Source: Pisolithus tinctorius (taxonomy: Eukaryota; Basidiomycota; Agaricomycetes; Boletales; Pisolithaceae). Taken from it: DNA of 64,000 bases. Shown piece by piece: positions 18,701 to 28,738 of the stretch (position 1 is its first letter; every line of letters begins with the position of its first letter). The stretch is from NCBI GenBank assembly GCA_024663395.1, contig JANFAH010000030.1, positions 124,001-188,000 of the forward strand, written 5' to 3'. The notes beneath the pieces were generated by a model. It saw nothing but the letters and a program-made list of their open reading frames with translations. It was not told the DNA's origin and did no database searches. Both the position numbers and the translations under genes were made by a program.

Positions 18701-21700
18701 ACTTTGGTTGGGTTTTCGTGACATGCAAATTTCTCATTCCAGTGACCAGAACATATGCCATTCTGAAAGTGCTATCATACAACCCTTTGAAAGGACAGCC
18801 CGTAGACTATTTGTATGTGTTGCTTCATGTCAATGTTCCTTGTCTGACTGGAGCAGGTATGTCGACGAAGTGCAGGATAACCTGATCATCGACACAATCT
18901 GTATGTCCACCACCCCTTTTGCCGGTCCAACGTTAATGCTCTTGATAGTGTTGAGAATCCTCTGCAGAAATACAGATGGGTTGTTCTGGGCGGGTGACAC
19001 TGCTCAGACGATATCTGCCGGGTCTAGTTTCCGATTTTCGGAGCTGAAAGCCTTCATTCATCGTGTTGAGGTGAGATCGTGCATTCCTTCTTGGAAGGAA
19101 TGATATAATTATACCTTATTTCCTCAGGCAAAAGGAGGTATGGGAATTCCGAAGTGTTGCGCCAAACCCGAACAATTTGAGCTTGCCATCAATTACCGCT
19201 CCCATGGTGGCATAGTTAACTGTGCGCAGTCAGTCGTGAAACTTTTAACTGATTTTTGGCCGCATTCGATCGACGTGTTGCAACCTGAATGTGCAATGCT
19301 GGGTGGACCCAAACCTGTCTTTTTCGCGGGATCGTCAAATGAAAGCCTTCCGTATGAGCCATTCTTTTCCGGGCTTAAGTACGTATGCTAGATAACAACC
19401 GTTCGTCGAAGTTGAGATCTCAACACGTTACAGTGGTAATCGAGAGCTTGGTGCTGAACAATGTCGGCAGCTTTTTGTGGGGCCACATGGTTTTATACTA
19501 ATATCATAACTTAGGTATCCTCGTAAGGGATAGCATCATACGTCACCAAATCCGGCAGCGGTATGGTGATATTGCTGTGATCCTGTGCGGTTGGCAACGC
19601 ATTCTTCCAACATCCGTTGACAAACAGTGTTTAGGACTCTCCCAGAAAGCAAGGGGCTGGAATTTGACGATGTCAGTGCCTCATCAACTTGCTTCGTCGA
19701 AAACCTGACTCGGCTTTAGGTTTTCCTCTATAACTTCTTCGAAGATTCTCCTGCCCAGGTGTCTCAATGGCGCATTGTCTTGATGGCAGACGACGGTCAA
19801 GAAACCACTCCATCACGCGATGTAAGGGAAACTCCACATTCCGTGCTGTGTACCGAAGTGTGTATGCTCCTCTTGCACAATTGGTATCACTGCTAAAAGA
19901 CAGGGTAGCTGAAAAATCTCTACGTGGGAATCACCCGAGCCCGGAAGAGGTTATTCCTCCTGGACCACTCCCATAAGAGTGAATCGATGAGGGTATGTGC
20001 ATGGCCCAGATCGCTTTGGCCTTGACTAATACAATGCAGGAATTCTGGTCGAAGGACGATCTTATTGATGTTGCACCCCCGGGCAATATTTCCCAATACA
20101 TCGGCGAGTCGACCCCAGAACAGTGGGCCGCATCCGGCTATAAGCTATTCAACGCTGGACAGTTCCAAGAAGCAATTCGCTGCTTCGAACGCGCAAACCT
20201 ACCGACACAGCTCCGAATCGCACAGGCATACAGACTCCGTGAGGTTGCAATGTTAACCTCTCAAGCTCGCGAACGCCAGAAGGCGTTCCTTAGTGCAGCG
20301 GAAGCATTCGTTGAGTGTGCAGGCGAGGCCCACGGCACGCAAAAGACTAGCTTCTATGGTGCTGCCGCGAAGTGCTACGGATTGGCCGACAGTGTCCACC
20401 AGGCAGCGAAATTTTACATTAATGCTGATGATTTTGCCGGGGCTGCCAAGCAATATCACAAAGCTGGTTGCTTTGACGAGATAGCGCAAATACTAAAACG
20501 TTACCATGAGAAAATCGCTAAAAGCTACAAGAACGAGCTGCTGTACATATGCGTTGTGCACTATTCTCGCAATGGTCTGAGGTGGGTTCCATGACAGCTT
20601 GTTTAAAGAACTGAGTAACGAAGATCGTTTAGACCACCAACCCCCTTGTTCTCCGAGACAGAGGAAGAACTAAAATATCTGGAAGACAAAGGCTTACATC
20701 AGGCACGCATTGATCTGTTGGCGTCGTTAGGGAGGTTTCTCGAGGTCGCCGAGATTCAGCTTCTTAATCTTGGACGGCCGTGCGATGCTATCCGAACCCT
20801 CCTAGAGCACCAAGACAACCAACCCGGCGCGATGCAACGTGCTGTAGATATTGCCTTGGATATTCTATGGCGGGAGTGTTCCTTTGATACGGCAGTCCAC
20901 GACATCCTGCAGAGCAAGGAAGCCGATGCTTACAAGATACTGAGCTGTATACAAGACATTCCGATTGCGTCCTTGAAGTTAACAGATAGCAGAGAAGTAG
21001 GTTCAGTAGAACGCATCGCGGCGCAAAGGCTGACAGCATTCTTCAGATCCGCTTTTTCCGTACAGTCCAGAAATCTCCGTCTGCTAAGGAGATATATCAA
21101 CTAGGAGAGGAATTCTCTGATCAGAAAGAAAATACCATGGCACTCATGGCATTCGACGTCTTCTACTCACGGATGCCGACACTTCACTCCGTACACCCTT
21201 CAGAATTTGATAATTTCCTGAGGCGCTTTGAAAGATATATTCGCCTCTTAGCTTCTATTGTGTCTGGCGACATTCCTCTTCGGGCTACCGACCCTCAAGT
21301 GCGGAAGGTCTTCGGCATCGTTCCATCGTCCGATCACCATTATTCAATCACGACGGGGTCGTTTCTACATAGGAAGTTCACACAGAATCGACATTTGTCG
21401 GCAGACATTGACCTCCTATTGAACGCGCGATTGAAAGAACGGCTACGCCAAAAAGTCGTAGAAGAAAACAATATATCCTGTATCGCTCGAGCTTTTTCAC
21501 CTCCATGCCCATTTTCTCTTCTGCACGATTGTCGCTGCTACACGACGCGCTGCAATCATCAACACTTGAGGAGAACGTCGTTAAATGCAGCATTGTACAA
21601 CATGAAGGTCAACCTACATCTACAACAAATACTCATCTTGGACTTGATGTTTACCGTTGTAGGAAGATATAAAGACTGGTACTCAAGGTGAATATGATTG

Positions 21701-23038
21701 CAACGACCTTAGCCAGCTGTCGCCGTTAACCTACCTCACCCAGCATGATGGCCGGGTTGCACCGCCTGTATGCGGCTATATACTGTCCAATTTACGTTGC
21801 AGGTTCCGTTGCCGATCTCGACTGGAACCTCGTCCGGAATGCTGCAGAATGCATCAGCGCTGCTCGGACATGGATTCAAAAAGCAATTGAATACCTGGTG
21901 ACTACTGATGATCCGACAAAAGAAGGCGACTACTTGATGAACATCATCCGTGTTACTTGTCTCCATAAGGTGTTGGGTGGAGATTTTCAGTTACAGGAAT
22001 ATGTCTCGCGGAGTGAATGTTGTCCCATATCCTACGGAACAGAAGACCAGGCGGAGGTCGGAGATGATGATGTTTCAGCGGATGTAGTTACATCCCTGAT
22101 CAATTTGGATCCAATCCTTGGAGTGTCAGCTCTTCGGTAGGTTCAGTCTTGTTGCTCACCTTCGTACACTGCCGGAGAATTCATTTCCCTGCAGCTTCCT
22201 GTTACAGAACGGTGCTGGTATGGATCTGTCTGTTGTATGCAATTTTGTGGAGGAAATTTGTAGCATGTTCGTCTTGTCGCTACGTCCCTCCCATTCTTCC
22301 CCACTCCACGGCCTTCTTGTTCCGCGAAGATGGGTAATGGACCCAAACAAGCCCGACACTTCCAGATATATAATGCAGCGTTTCTTATACCAAGTGCAGC
22401 GCCTGATGGATCTCCTCCGCTTTGGAAGGGCTCACAGTACGTCCCTGGCTACAAGCTGTCAACTCAACTTCGTTTTACTTGATGTGTACAGCGAAATTTG
22501 ACTTGCCTCCGGATGAAGCGTCGTTCGTGGACATCATCTTAGTTCAATTGTGCGCTTCTCAGTCTGTATGATGTTCAGTAACTGACACTGTCATGTCAAT
22601 TAGGTGCCGCATGCTCTACATTTGTGTGTCCGCACAATCCATTCTGAGATTGCTGGCTAATATCACTGTTTTCCAGTGGGGTATAACGTGCTCGACGCAG
22701 GACTCAGCAAAACGATTGCGGAGATTCTGTTGCTGCCACCGCTGGAAGTGGATGATACCCGCAATCCGTCGTCACAGATCCTACGGTACGTTCACCATTT
22801 CAACGTCCTCACACCGAGTCTCTGAATCACCTCTGCACACAGGCAGCTCGCCGATCGACGCCTAGAATACCTGAAGACAATTCAGGCGCTAGACAACGGC
22901 TCTGCCATCAAAGACCTGATACTCCTGGTACACAGTGATCGACACCACCGCACCAGTCCACCCCACTATATCCCGCGACTTGTGTTTGAGACTGCTGCCG
23001 ACATCACTCGCCGATTAAACCGGACTCCAGCGTTTTGA
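15763..23038 (+). CDS. UvrD-like helicase/TPR protein (TRANK1-like), copy B
   Basis: This is a full-length paralogue of copy A with the same intron positions and about the same architecture. Exon 1 (15763-16386) encodes about 208 residues absent from copy A and is joined in frame to exon 2 at 16432. Walker A GRSGTGKTT is split by the intron 17734-17793. DEVQD lies near 18862, GDTAQTIS near 18993, NYRSH near 19193 and YVGITRARK near 19925. The TPR-like solenoid (about 20115-20530) and the C-terminal block end in NRTPAF. The intron 16716-16770 has a GC donor at the position where copy A also has GC. At 18128-18180 copy B has a GT donor where copy A has GC. I found no frameshift that splicing does not explain. 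The pseudogene at 62.6-63.5 kb is closer to B than to A, so B is the parent of the inverted duplicate. The cellular role of this family is unknown. Confidence 0.82.
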
Positions 23039-23239
23039 TTGGTTGTAGGCAGGCATGCGCTATGGTCAGAGCTTGAGAGAAGAAATATATTGTATTTGGG
23101 GGCATATTATGTGAGGCAGTTGTCTCTTTTTCGTGTGAGATATGGAGTCTCCCAGGTAGTGCCGCGCGCGCTGAGTACTTCCGGGTAACGATCCCTACAT
23201 GGCTACAAGTACGAATACAAGCAGTACGTAGTTGCAATT

Positions 23240-23253
23240 ACACCCTCAATTTT
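23240..23253. repeat. Target-site duplication, left (ACACCCTCAATTTT)
   Basis: This 14-bp word recurs exactly at 23864-23877 on the other side of the poly(A) element and marks its insertion. Confidence 0.8.
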
Positions 23254-23863
23254 TTTTTTTTTTTTTGTTAGGTAGGAGGAAAACTCATAAGTGAGTACCG
23301 GTTGTCAACTCCGGTGATGTCAGGTTGGGCTACCCATGCTACTTACAGCGTTGCGCTCAAGGCGTCGAAGGGGCCCGACTGACTAAAAACCTCCCGGTCA
23401 GTAACACAGACCCTGACAAGGGGACTGCTGACCGTACAGGGAGCCAATCCAGAGGGGTCAAAACAGCCAGACACCGCGCTTCCTGGTGCGCCTTTGCCAC
23501 CCTTTGGGGATTACCTCCGATTTGTATACGAAGGTGTCAGGATTAAGCGGGGTGGCCACCTGAATATCTGTGCCAACGGACATCTCCAGCGGGAAGGCCT
23601 AGACCAAACAGCTCCCCCCATTGCCCCGGGCTTGTACCCCCGGCTGTACATACCTCTAAAGGCTCGCTGATTGTTTTTCGCGTCGGCTCAGGGAAGCGTG
23701 ACGCCCATCTGTCCAGATGGAGGGGGCGGACTAGTTTCACTTTGAATACCTGATGGGGGTTTCACCCATATAACTCACTTCTTAGGCAGTGGGGCAGCCA
23801 CCACACCAAGCCTCCGGACCTCGTCAAGGTCTAGTGAGGGGAAAGTCCATCTCCCACCGGAGG
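23254..23863 (-). mobile_element. Short non-LTR retroelement insertion (SINE or 5'-truncated LINE), minus orientation
   Basis: An element of about 610 bp begins on this strand with a run of T, which is a poly(A) tail on the minus strand. It is bounded by perfect 14-bp target-site duplications. It has no meaningful coding capacity. The homologous position in the right duplication arm (about 52740-52765) lacks the element and joins the two flanks directly, giving an independent empty site. Orientation, tail and duplication length all point to LINE-type target-primed insertion. I cannot tell a SINE from the 3' end of a LINE. Confidence 0.75.
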
Positions 23864-23877
23864 ACACCCTCAATTTT
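23864..23877. repeat. Target-site duplication, right (ACACCCTCAATTTT)
   Basis: This is the second copy of the 14-bp duplication. The ancestral sequence, continuous with the right duplication arm, resumes immediately after it. Confidence 0.8.
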
Positions 23878-23892
23878 CATCGGTGTTACTTC

Positions 23893-24141
23893 ATGTCTTG
23901 TGTCCCAATGTTCTACCATGACCTCGGGCTGGGCATACCCCCCGAAATCGCGTCGCACGATTTACTCACTCACATAGTCGTGCAAGTGACCGATACCGAA
24001 GCCCACGAAGCCCACGAACTGATCGTCCAGCTCGGCGGTGCGCACGTATACAAGAGCCACGTGGAAGCGCTCGAGCTTAAGCTGGAGTGCCATCTAGAAT
24101 TGTTTCCGAAACTGCGGTTCAAGGAGTTGAAGAGCTTATAG
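23893..24141 (+). pseudogene. Thymidylate synthase C-terminal fragment, left arm
   Basis: The 82-codon open frame matches the C-terminal third of thymidylate synthase: LGIPPEIASHDLLTHIV, then LGGAHVYKSHVEAL, then FPKLRF. In functional enzymes the block reads LGDAHVY with an aspartate; here it is glycine. The N-terminal two thirds, including the catalytic cysteine region, are absent, so this is a decayed fragment. A shorter homologous piece lies in the right arm at about 52597-52742. Confidence 0.7.
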
Positions 24142-25604
24142 GGCTTCTAGCAGTTGTAGAGATAGGGATGTAGAACTGGCACATCAGATGGTAGGGAGGC
24201 AACGCCATCAGTGGTATAACCTCCAAAAGGGGAGAGAGAGAGCCAGTCCAGCAAGTCCCAAAAGCACCGTTAATAACTACTAGCCAGGTTACAAGCGCCG
24301 AGAATGATATGACGGTCCATGGGTGCCTCCATGATCTTCCCTGTGCACTCCTGCAGTTGATCTACGCCTTGTCCCGTATGGTCGGTCTTGTAGCTAGATA
24401 CTCCGCGCCTACGTGACGCCGTTGGAATCCATAGATCGGACCCAGATCGCCTTTCTTTCTATGTCCAAACACCACATTTCTCGAGGAACACCTTTGAGCC
24501 ATTCCCGTTCCGTATCCTAACACCCACAGGTTCTCTACAAATACCTTTCGTAGACATTTTCTTGGTGGTAAGGAGTGCCCGTCATTGAAGTAGAAGCACG
24601 ACGAAAGATGGACAGCGTGCCAATTCTAGTCCAGTCGACTCGTGACTCCCCGTTTCCGATGACTACAGGTGGCGGTCATATGGTAACTTAGGAGCCAAAC
24701 GAAACGCGTCGATACGCGTCGTGACGTGTTGACACGTGACTCCTGTCACATCCTACATTTACGTAAAGGGCAACATTCATTCCTGCAGGGGCCGAACGGA
24801 ATGAACCATCGGTTCCCACGAAGAGCGAGTCGATATCTTCAATGTGCATACTAGTCAATGCTTTCAGCATCGGTAGCATCAGTCAGTATTTACTTACATT
24901 GAGCAGCAAGTCGTGCTTGGGGGTATCTTGAAATACTGACCGAATGAGAAGCAGAATTGCATAGTGCCAAATGCAAAAACTGACCTGATTATCGATCATG
25001 TTTGTTCGCCCCTCCCTCCGGAACGGGAATTGCCCCCGGAATGGGTCCATTCCAGAGACAGGTCTCATTCCAGAACATGTCCTGATGTGTAGGTACCTCA
25101 AAGTGGGAGTATGAGGTCTGTAGTGGACAGGAAGACCACCATGATATACATAGATTGAAGTCATCCAGTGCCAGGAATGCCTGGAGACAATCCTGGTGCT
25201 AGGTAAGAGCTCTGTTGGTGGTGGGTCCACCCATCAGCAAGTTTGGTAGACCCCACTTCCACATTTCAACCCACCCATCCTTAGGGCCCAGTGGCTAGCA
25301 TCAGTTAGTCTGACTTTCATGACTACAGGTGACTGAAGGGTCTGAGCACTGGGGGTGTCAATCCGAAACTATCCCCAAAACCACTCTAAACCACCCTGCC
25401 AGTGTGAAAACTAACTTTGAATTCTCCGAATGCTGCAATTCTGCCCAAGGCTGGCCACTGCCAGAAACTCATACTTCTCAATTGCTCCACAACATGCCAG
25501 ACTCATAGTTTTTCAGCCACTATCATCAGTCCAGATTCACTAATCTACATGCCAGTACAGAGATATTGCAGGAAAATGACACATGAACACTCGGTACAAT
25601 CCCT
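24142..25604. other. Left-arm-specific segment without recognised genes
   Basis: The part from about 24050 to 25411 has no counterpart in the right arm, where the thymidylate synthase fragment joins directly to sequence matching 25412 onward. It is either an insertion here or a deletion there. I see no terminal repeats, transposase or convincing open frame. Sequence from about 25412 to 25604 is the 3' flank of aldo-keto reductase 1 and matches 52408-52590 in reverse. Confidence 0.45.
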
Positions 25605-26927
25605 TCACACGCGAACTGCTTTCGCAACATACCTGTGGAGAATCAGAAGATCAGTAAATGGGTTTGATGACAAGATGGTAAAACATACGGCTCTTCCAAG
25701 TAGCTAATTTCCTCCGAGGTCAAAGTGAATTCCTTGATGACGCTCTCCTGAACACGGGAAACGGAGTTTGCGCCAACGATGGGGCTCGTCACCTTAGCCT
25801 GGCTCCACGCCAGGGCGACCTGCGACATCTTCCAGCCTTTCTTTTGCGCGAGCTCGTTGACGCGGTTGACGATCGCCGTATCGGCATCTGAGTATACCAT
25901 TTTGAAGGGGGTTTGCTCAAGCGCTTTGCTTCTCGTCGTTCTAGCACCAGGAAGACGCGCGAGGGCGCCAGCCGCAAGTGGAGACCACGGGATGAGACCA
26001 ATTCCATGGTACTTGCAGTACGCATGCATTTCACGTTCCTTGTATGATACGATACAATGAGTACGGCCGCTGGACATACAGCGAGTCACATACCCCCTCC
26101 CGGTACAGCAGAGAATGCTCGTCTTGCATGCTGACAAACTTAGTCCAGCCGTGCTTCTCGGCGACTTCGTTTAGAAGCGCAAATTGCCAGCAGCGCATGG
26201 AGCTGGCCCCGATGTAGCGAGCCTTTCCGCTCTGGACGATATCGTGTAGTGCTTTCATTGTTTCTTCTGGGGGCACTTCGGGGTCGAAGCGATGGATCTG
26301 TAGGAGATCGATGTACGAGGTACCGAGGCGTTCGAGGCATCCCTCAACCGCGTTGAAGATGGCAGTCCGTGAGAGACCGCCCTGGTTGACGTAGCGCCGC
26401 TGTTTTGACAGGTCTGGAATGAGGTAGGTGTGGACGCCAGGGTCCTCGGACACGAGGCTGAATACCTTCGTGGCAAGGACGACCTGGGAACGAGGAATGT
26501 TGTACTGGACAACAAGCCGTGAGTAACAGAGTTTCGCGTGGCGCCATGCCAGTGTGCCATACCTTCTTGATGAAAGTCCCAAGGACACGCTCGGACTCGC
26601 CGTTGGAGTACACATTTGCGGTATCAAACGTGTTGATACCTTGATCCCAGGCCGCTTTCAAGATCTCAAGAGACGCGTCCTCGTTAAGAATCCAAGGCTG
26701 GAGTGGAGGTGATAAGAGAAGTAGTTTCTTCAAGTAATATGCTAACGTTTTACGCACGCCCCATTGCTCTTCAGATCCGAAGGACATGCAGCCCATCTGC
26801 ATAAGAATCGTACGTCAGACCAGCAAATCGATGAGTGACAGATGGATGTCGATGTACTGACGATAGGAACTGAGACTCTGAGGCCTGACTTGCCGAGCTG
26901 GCGGTACTCTACATTGGAGTTTGCCAT
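25605..26927 (-). CDS. Aldo-keto reductase 1 (aryl-alcohol dehydrogenase-like)
   Basis: This is an NAD(P)H-dependent aldo-keto reductase of the yeast AAD/YakC-like group, expected to interconvert aldehydes or ketones and alcohols. The start is ATG 26927 (MANSNVEYRQLGKSGLRVS). The catalytic tetrad is visible: Asp and Tyr in FDTANVYSNGESER, Lys in LATKVF, His in LLQIHRFD. The cofactor-binding C-terminal part includes GLIPWSPLAAGAL and SPIVGANSVSRVQE. Several short introns are needed; the last exon encodes YVAKAVRV and ends at 25605. The second copy at 51085-52407 is nearly identical, introns included, and lies in opposite orientation on the other side of the cluster. The shared promoter cassette is about 150-180 bp upstream. 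The tetrad is complete, so both copies look functional. Confidence 0.88.
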
Positions 26928-27029
26928 GGCGGTCGTGATGGTAGTGGTGGTGGTTAATACGGTGGAAGGGGATGTGGGTGAACGTGCTTATGTACTGCCC
27001 AGAAGCCATACCACATATTGTATGAAGTG

Positions 27030-27165
27030 CCGTACAGCAACTGGCCAGAAGACTACCCTACTTGGGAGTATTATCAGATTCGTTAATTCGGGAAAATCGA
27101 ACGAACTGGCTCACGACGACAAAGCTTTTGGATCATTTGAGTCAACATCAACGGTTGGTTCTTTG
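27030..27165 (-). promoter_or_regulatory. Shared promoter cassette upstream of aldo-keto reductase 1
   Basis: This segment matches the cassette at 28378-28525 (NRPS-like), 50848-50980 (aldo-keto reductase 2) and 43220-43350 (third P450), always in gene orientation. The core (about 27079-27105, minus strand) reads GTTCGTTCGATTTTCCCGAA followed by CGAAT-type sequence. Its function as a cis element is inferred from conservation alone. Confidence 0.55.
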
Positions 27166-28205
27166 GCCTGATCCATCAAACCTTCTTGCAAGGCCGTGGC
27201 TAGATCATACGTTAGAGCTTTAGTAAACGACCCTCAGCCCACGCGTTGTCCGTGATGCGCGACGGAGTCTGAGGTCCGCATGGATAGCGCAGCATGGTGA
27301 CTATCATCAAGGTTTCTCCCAGGTTCATCGATGTTTTTGTTTTTGTTTCATCACTACTGCATACTCGTGAGCCCCACTTTGGCCTAGCTCGTACCGTACG
27401 ACTCCTTTCCTTCGTTCTCATTCCCATATCTATTGTTATCGTCTTATGTACGAGGGAAGGGGGTGGGGGGCCGGGGGTGACTTTAATGTCAGGGATCGTT
27501 CAATCATTGGGCCTATTCGAGTGCGGCCACGCGTATGCAAGCCACGGTGATCGAGTAGGGGTTCTTGGTCCCTGTGATGGCGGCTTCCTGCCCTCGAAAC
27601 CGGAACAAGCATAAGAGACCGCGGTGTAGGGTAGGTACTTGCAGTCCACACGTACATTAGGTCACTTTTTCATTGCGGTTCAGGGTTGCCCGAGAGGCGG
27701 CTTCAAACCTTCTAGTTCGTATCTATGTGGATTTCCGCGAATGTGCAGGCTGGCTCCTAGTTTTGGCGGCCATGATCCCCTCACCCTCGAAAACTTTGTT
27801 TGTCCATTCGATAAAACACATCGATCCGAGAAGGTTCTTGTCAGGCGTGCCCACGTAAATTCATTTCTCTGGATTCTACCGTTTTCATTCTTACCTACAT
27901 CCTGCACCTCCCTTACCGTGCATCAATGTGTACGTTTTCTCTTCTGAGTGCCAGGGTTGTGTGCAGCTGACGAGATCACCAGGTTCGTCGGCAGGGTCCA
28001 ATCATGCCCCGTCCCCGCACTCTTGAAGACGCTTTGCCACCTCCCTGTGGCCCCGTAATCCTCATAACTATCCTATCTACGACGATCCCTTTTACAGTCC
28101 ACGTCAACATACAGCTTGTTTTGACACTGCTAAACACTTTTCTACCTAGCTGAAAGATGCGTCGAAGCCCCATCATATTCACTCTCCAATGCAAGAGTTC
28201 ATCGG
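27166..28205. other. Left-arm flank upstream of aldo-keto reductase 1, non-coding
   Basis: No gene was recognised. It is homologous in reverse orientation to about 49795-50848, by eye roughly 85 % identical with indels, and it marks the inner end of the inverted duplication. Confidence 0.6.
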
Positions 28206-28377
28206 TTCAGTATCCTCTGAGCCATCGATGATGTGCCACATCACCTCGCAGCCACCTTGTCAATTGTCACTTGAAGGTTCCTACATATTTGGCCGGTGCA
28301 CGTTGAATCACGCATTGAGTTCAAGTGATGTCTGGTCTCAATACACTGAACATTCGTCTTTCATCTTATTCGTCGTG

Positions 28378-28525
28378 CATCAAAGCATAGGACCAACATT
28401 TGATGAAGACTTCATGATCTCAAAGCTTTCGCGTGAGCCAGCTCGTTCGATTTCGCCGAATCGACGAGTTTAATGATAACACCCAAATAGGGTAGTTTTC
28501 TGGCCAGTTGCCGTTCAGTAAGTAT
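28378..28525 (+). promoter_or_regulatory. Shared promoter cassette with palindromic core, upstream of NRPS-like gene
   Basis: A block of about 148 bp, roughly 215-360 bp before the NRPS-like ATG, is shared with both aldo-keto reductase promoters and with the region before the third P450. Its core at 28442-28468 is an imperfect palindrome with arms CTCGTTCGATT and AATCGACGAG around TCGCCG. Downstream of the core the words TAGGGTAGT and TTCTGGCCAGTTGC are conserved. Palindromes with CG-rich half sites are typical binding sites of dimeric fungal regulators; that reading is inference. Confidence 0.6.
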
Positions 28526-28738
28526 GGCTTCTAGCGTCTGGCAGTGTCACCAAGCACAGCCACCGTATACGGTATCGTTCAGACTCTGCCTCATTGCAAT
28601 GTAGCTGCCGCAACTAGATGGGCTATGCACTGGAGTGAGTTACGCTTTCTAAGCACTTACCAAGGGCGGTTAAGTAACTGAGTAAACTCGGAGTTACGCC
28701 CTGTATTTGAGTTCTTGTTCCTTTCAACAGAGTACTTC

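Larger units (their letters stand above)
12373..28205. repeat. Left arm of large inverted segmental duplication
   Basis: By-eye correspondences with the right arm, in reverse order: 12373-12817 with 64000-63551 (fragment X); 21081-22008 with 63541-62635 (helicase); 22008-22075 with 52938-52875 (helicase, beyond the Gypsy element); 23155-23240 with 52870-52760; 23877-24045 with 52742-52597 (thymidylate synthase); 25412-28205 with 52590-49795 (aldo-keto reductase and flanks). The left arm is the more complete one. It may extend further left, because the match runs to the end of the window on the right. Confidence 0.8.
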
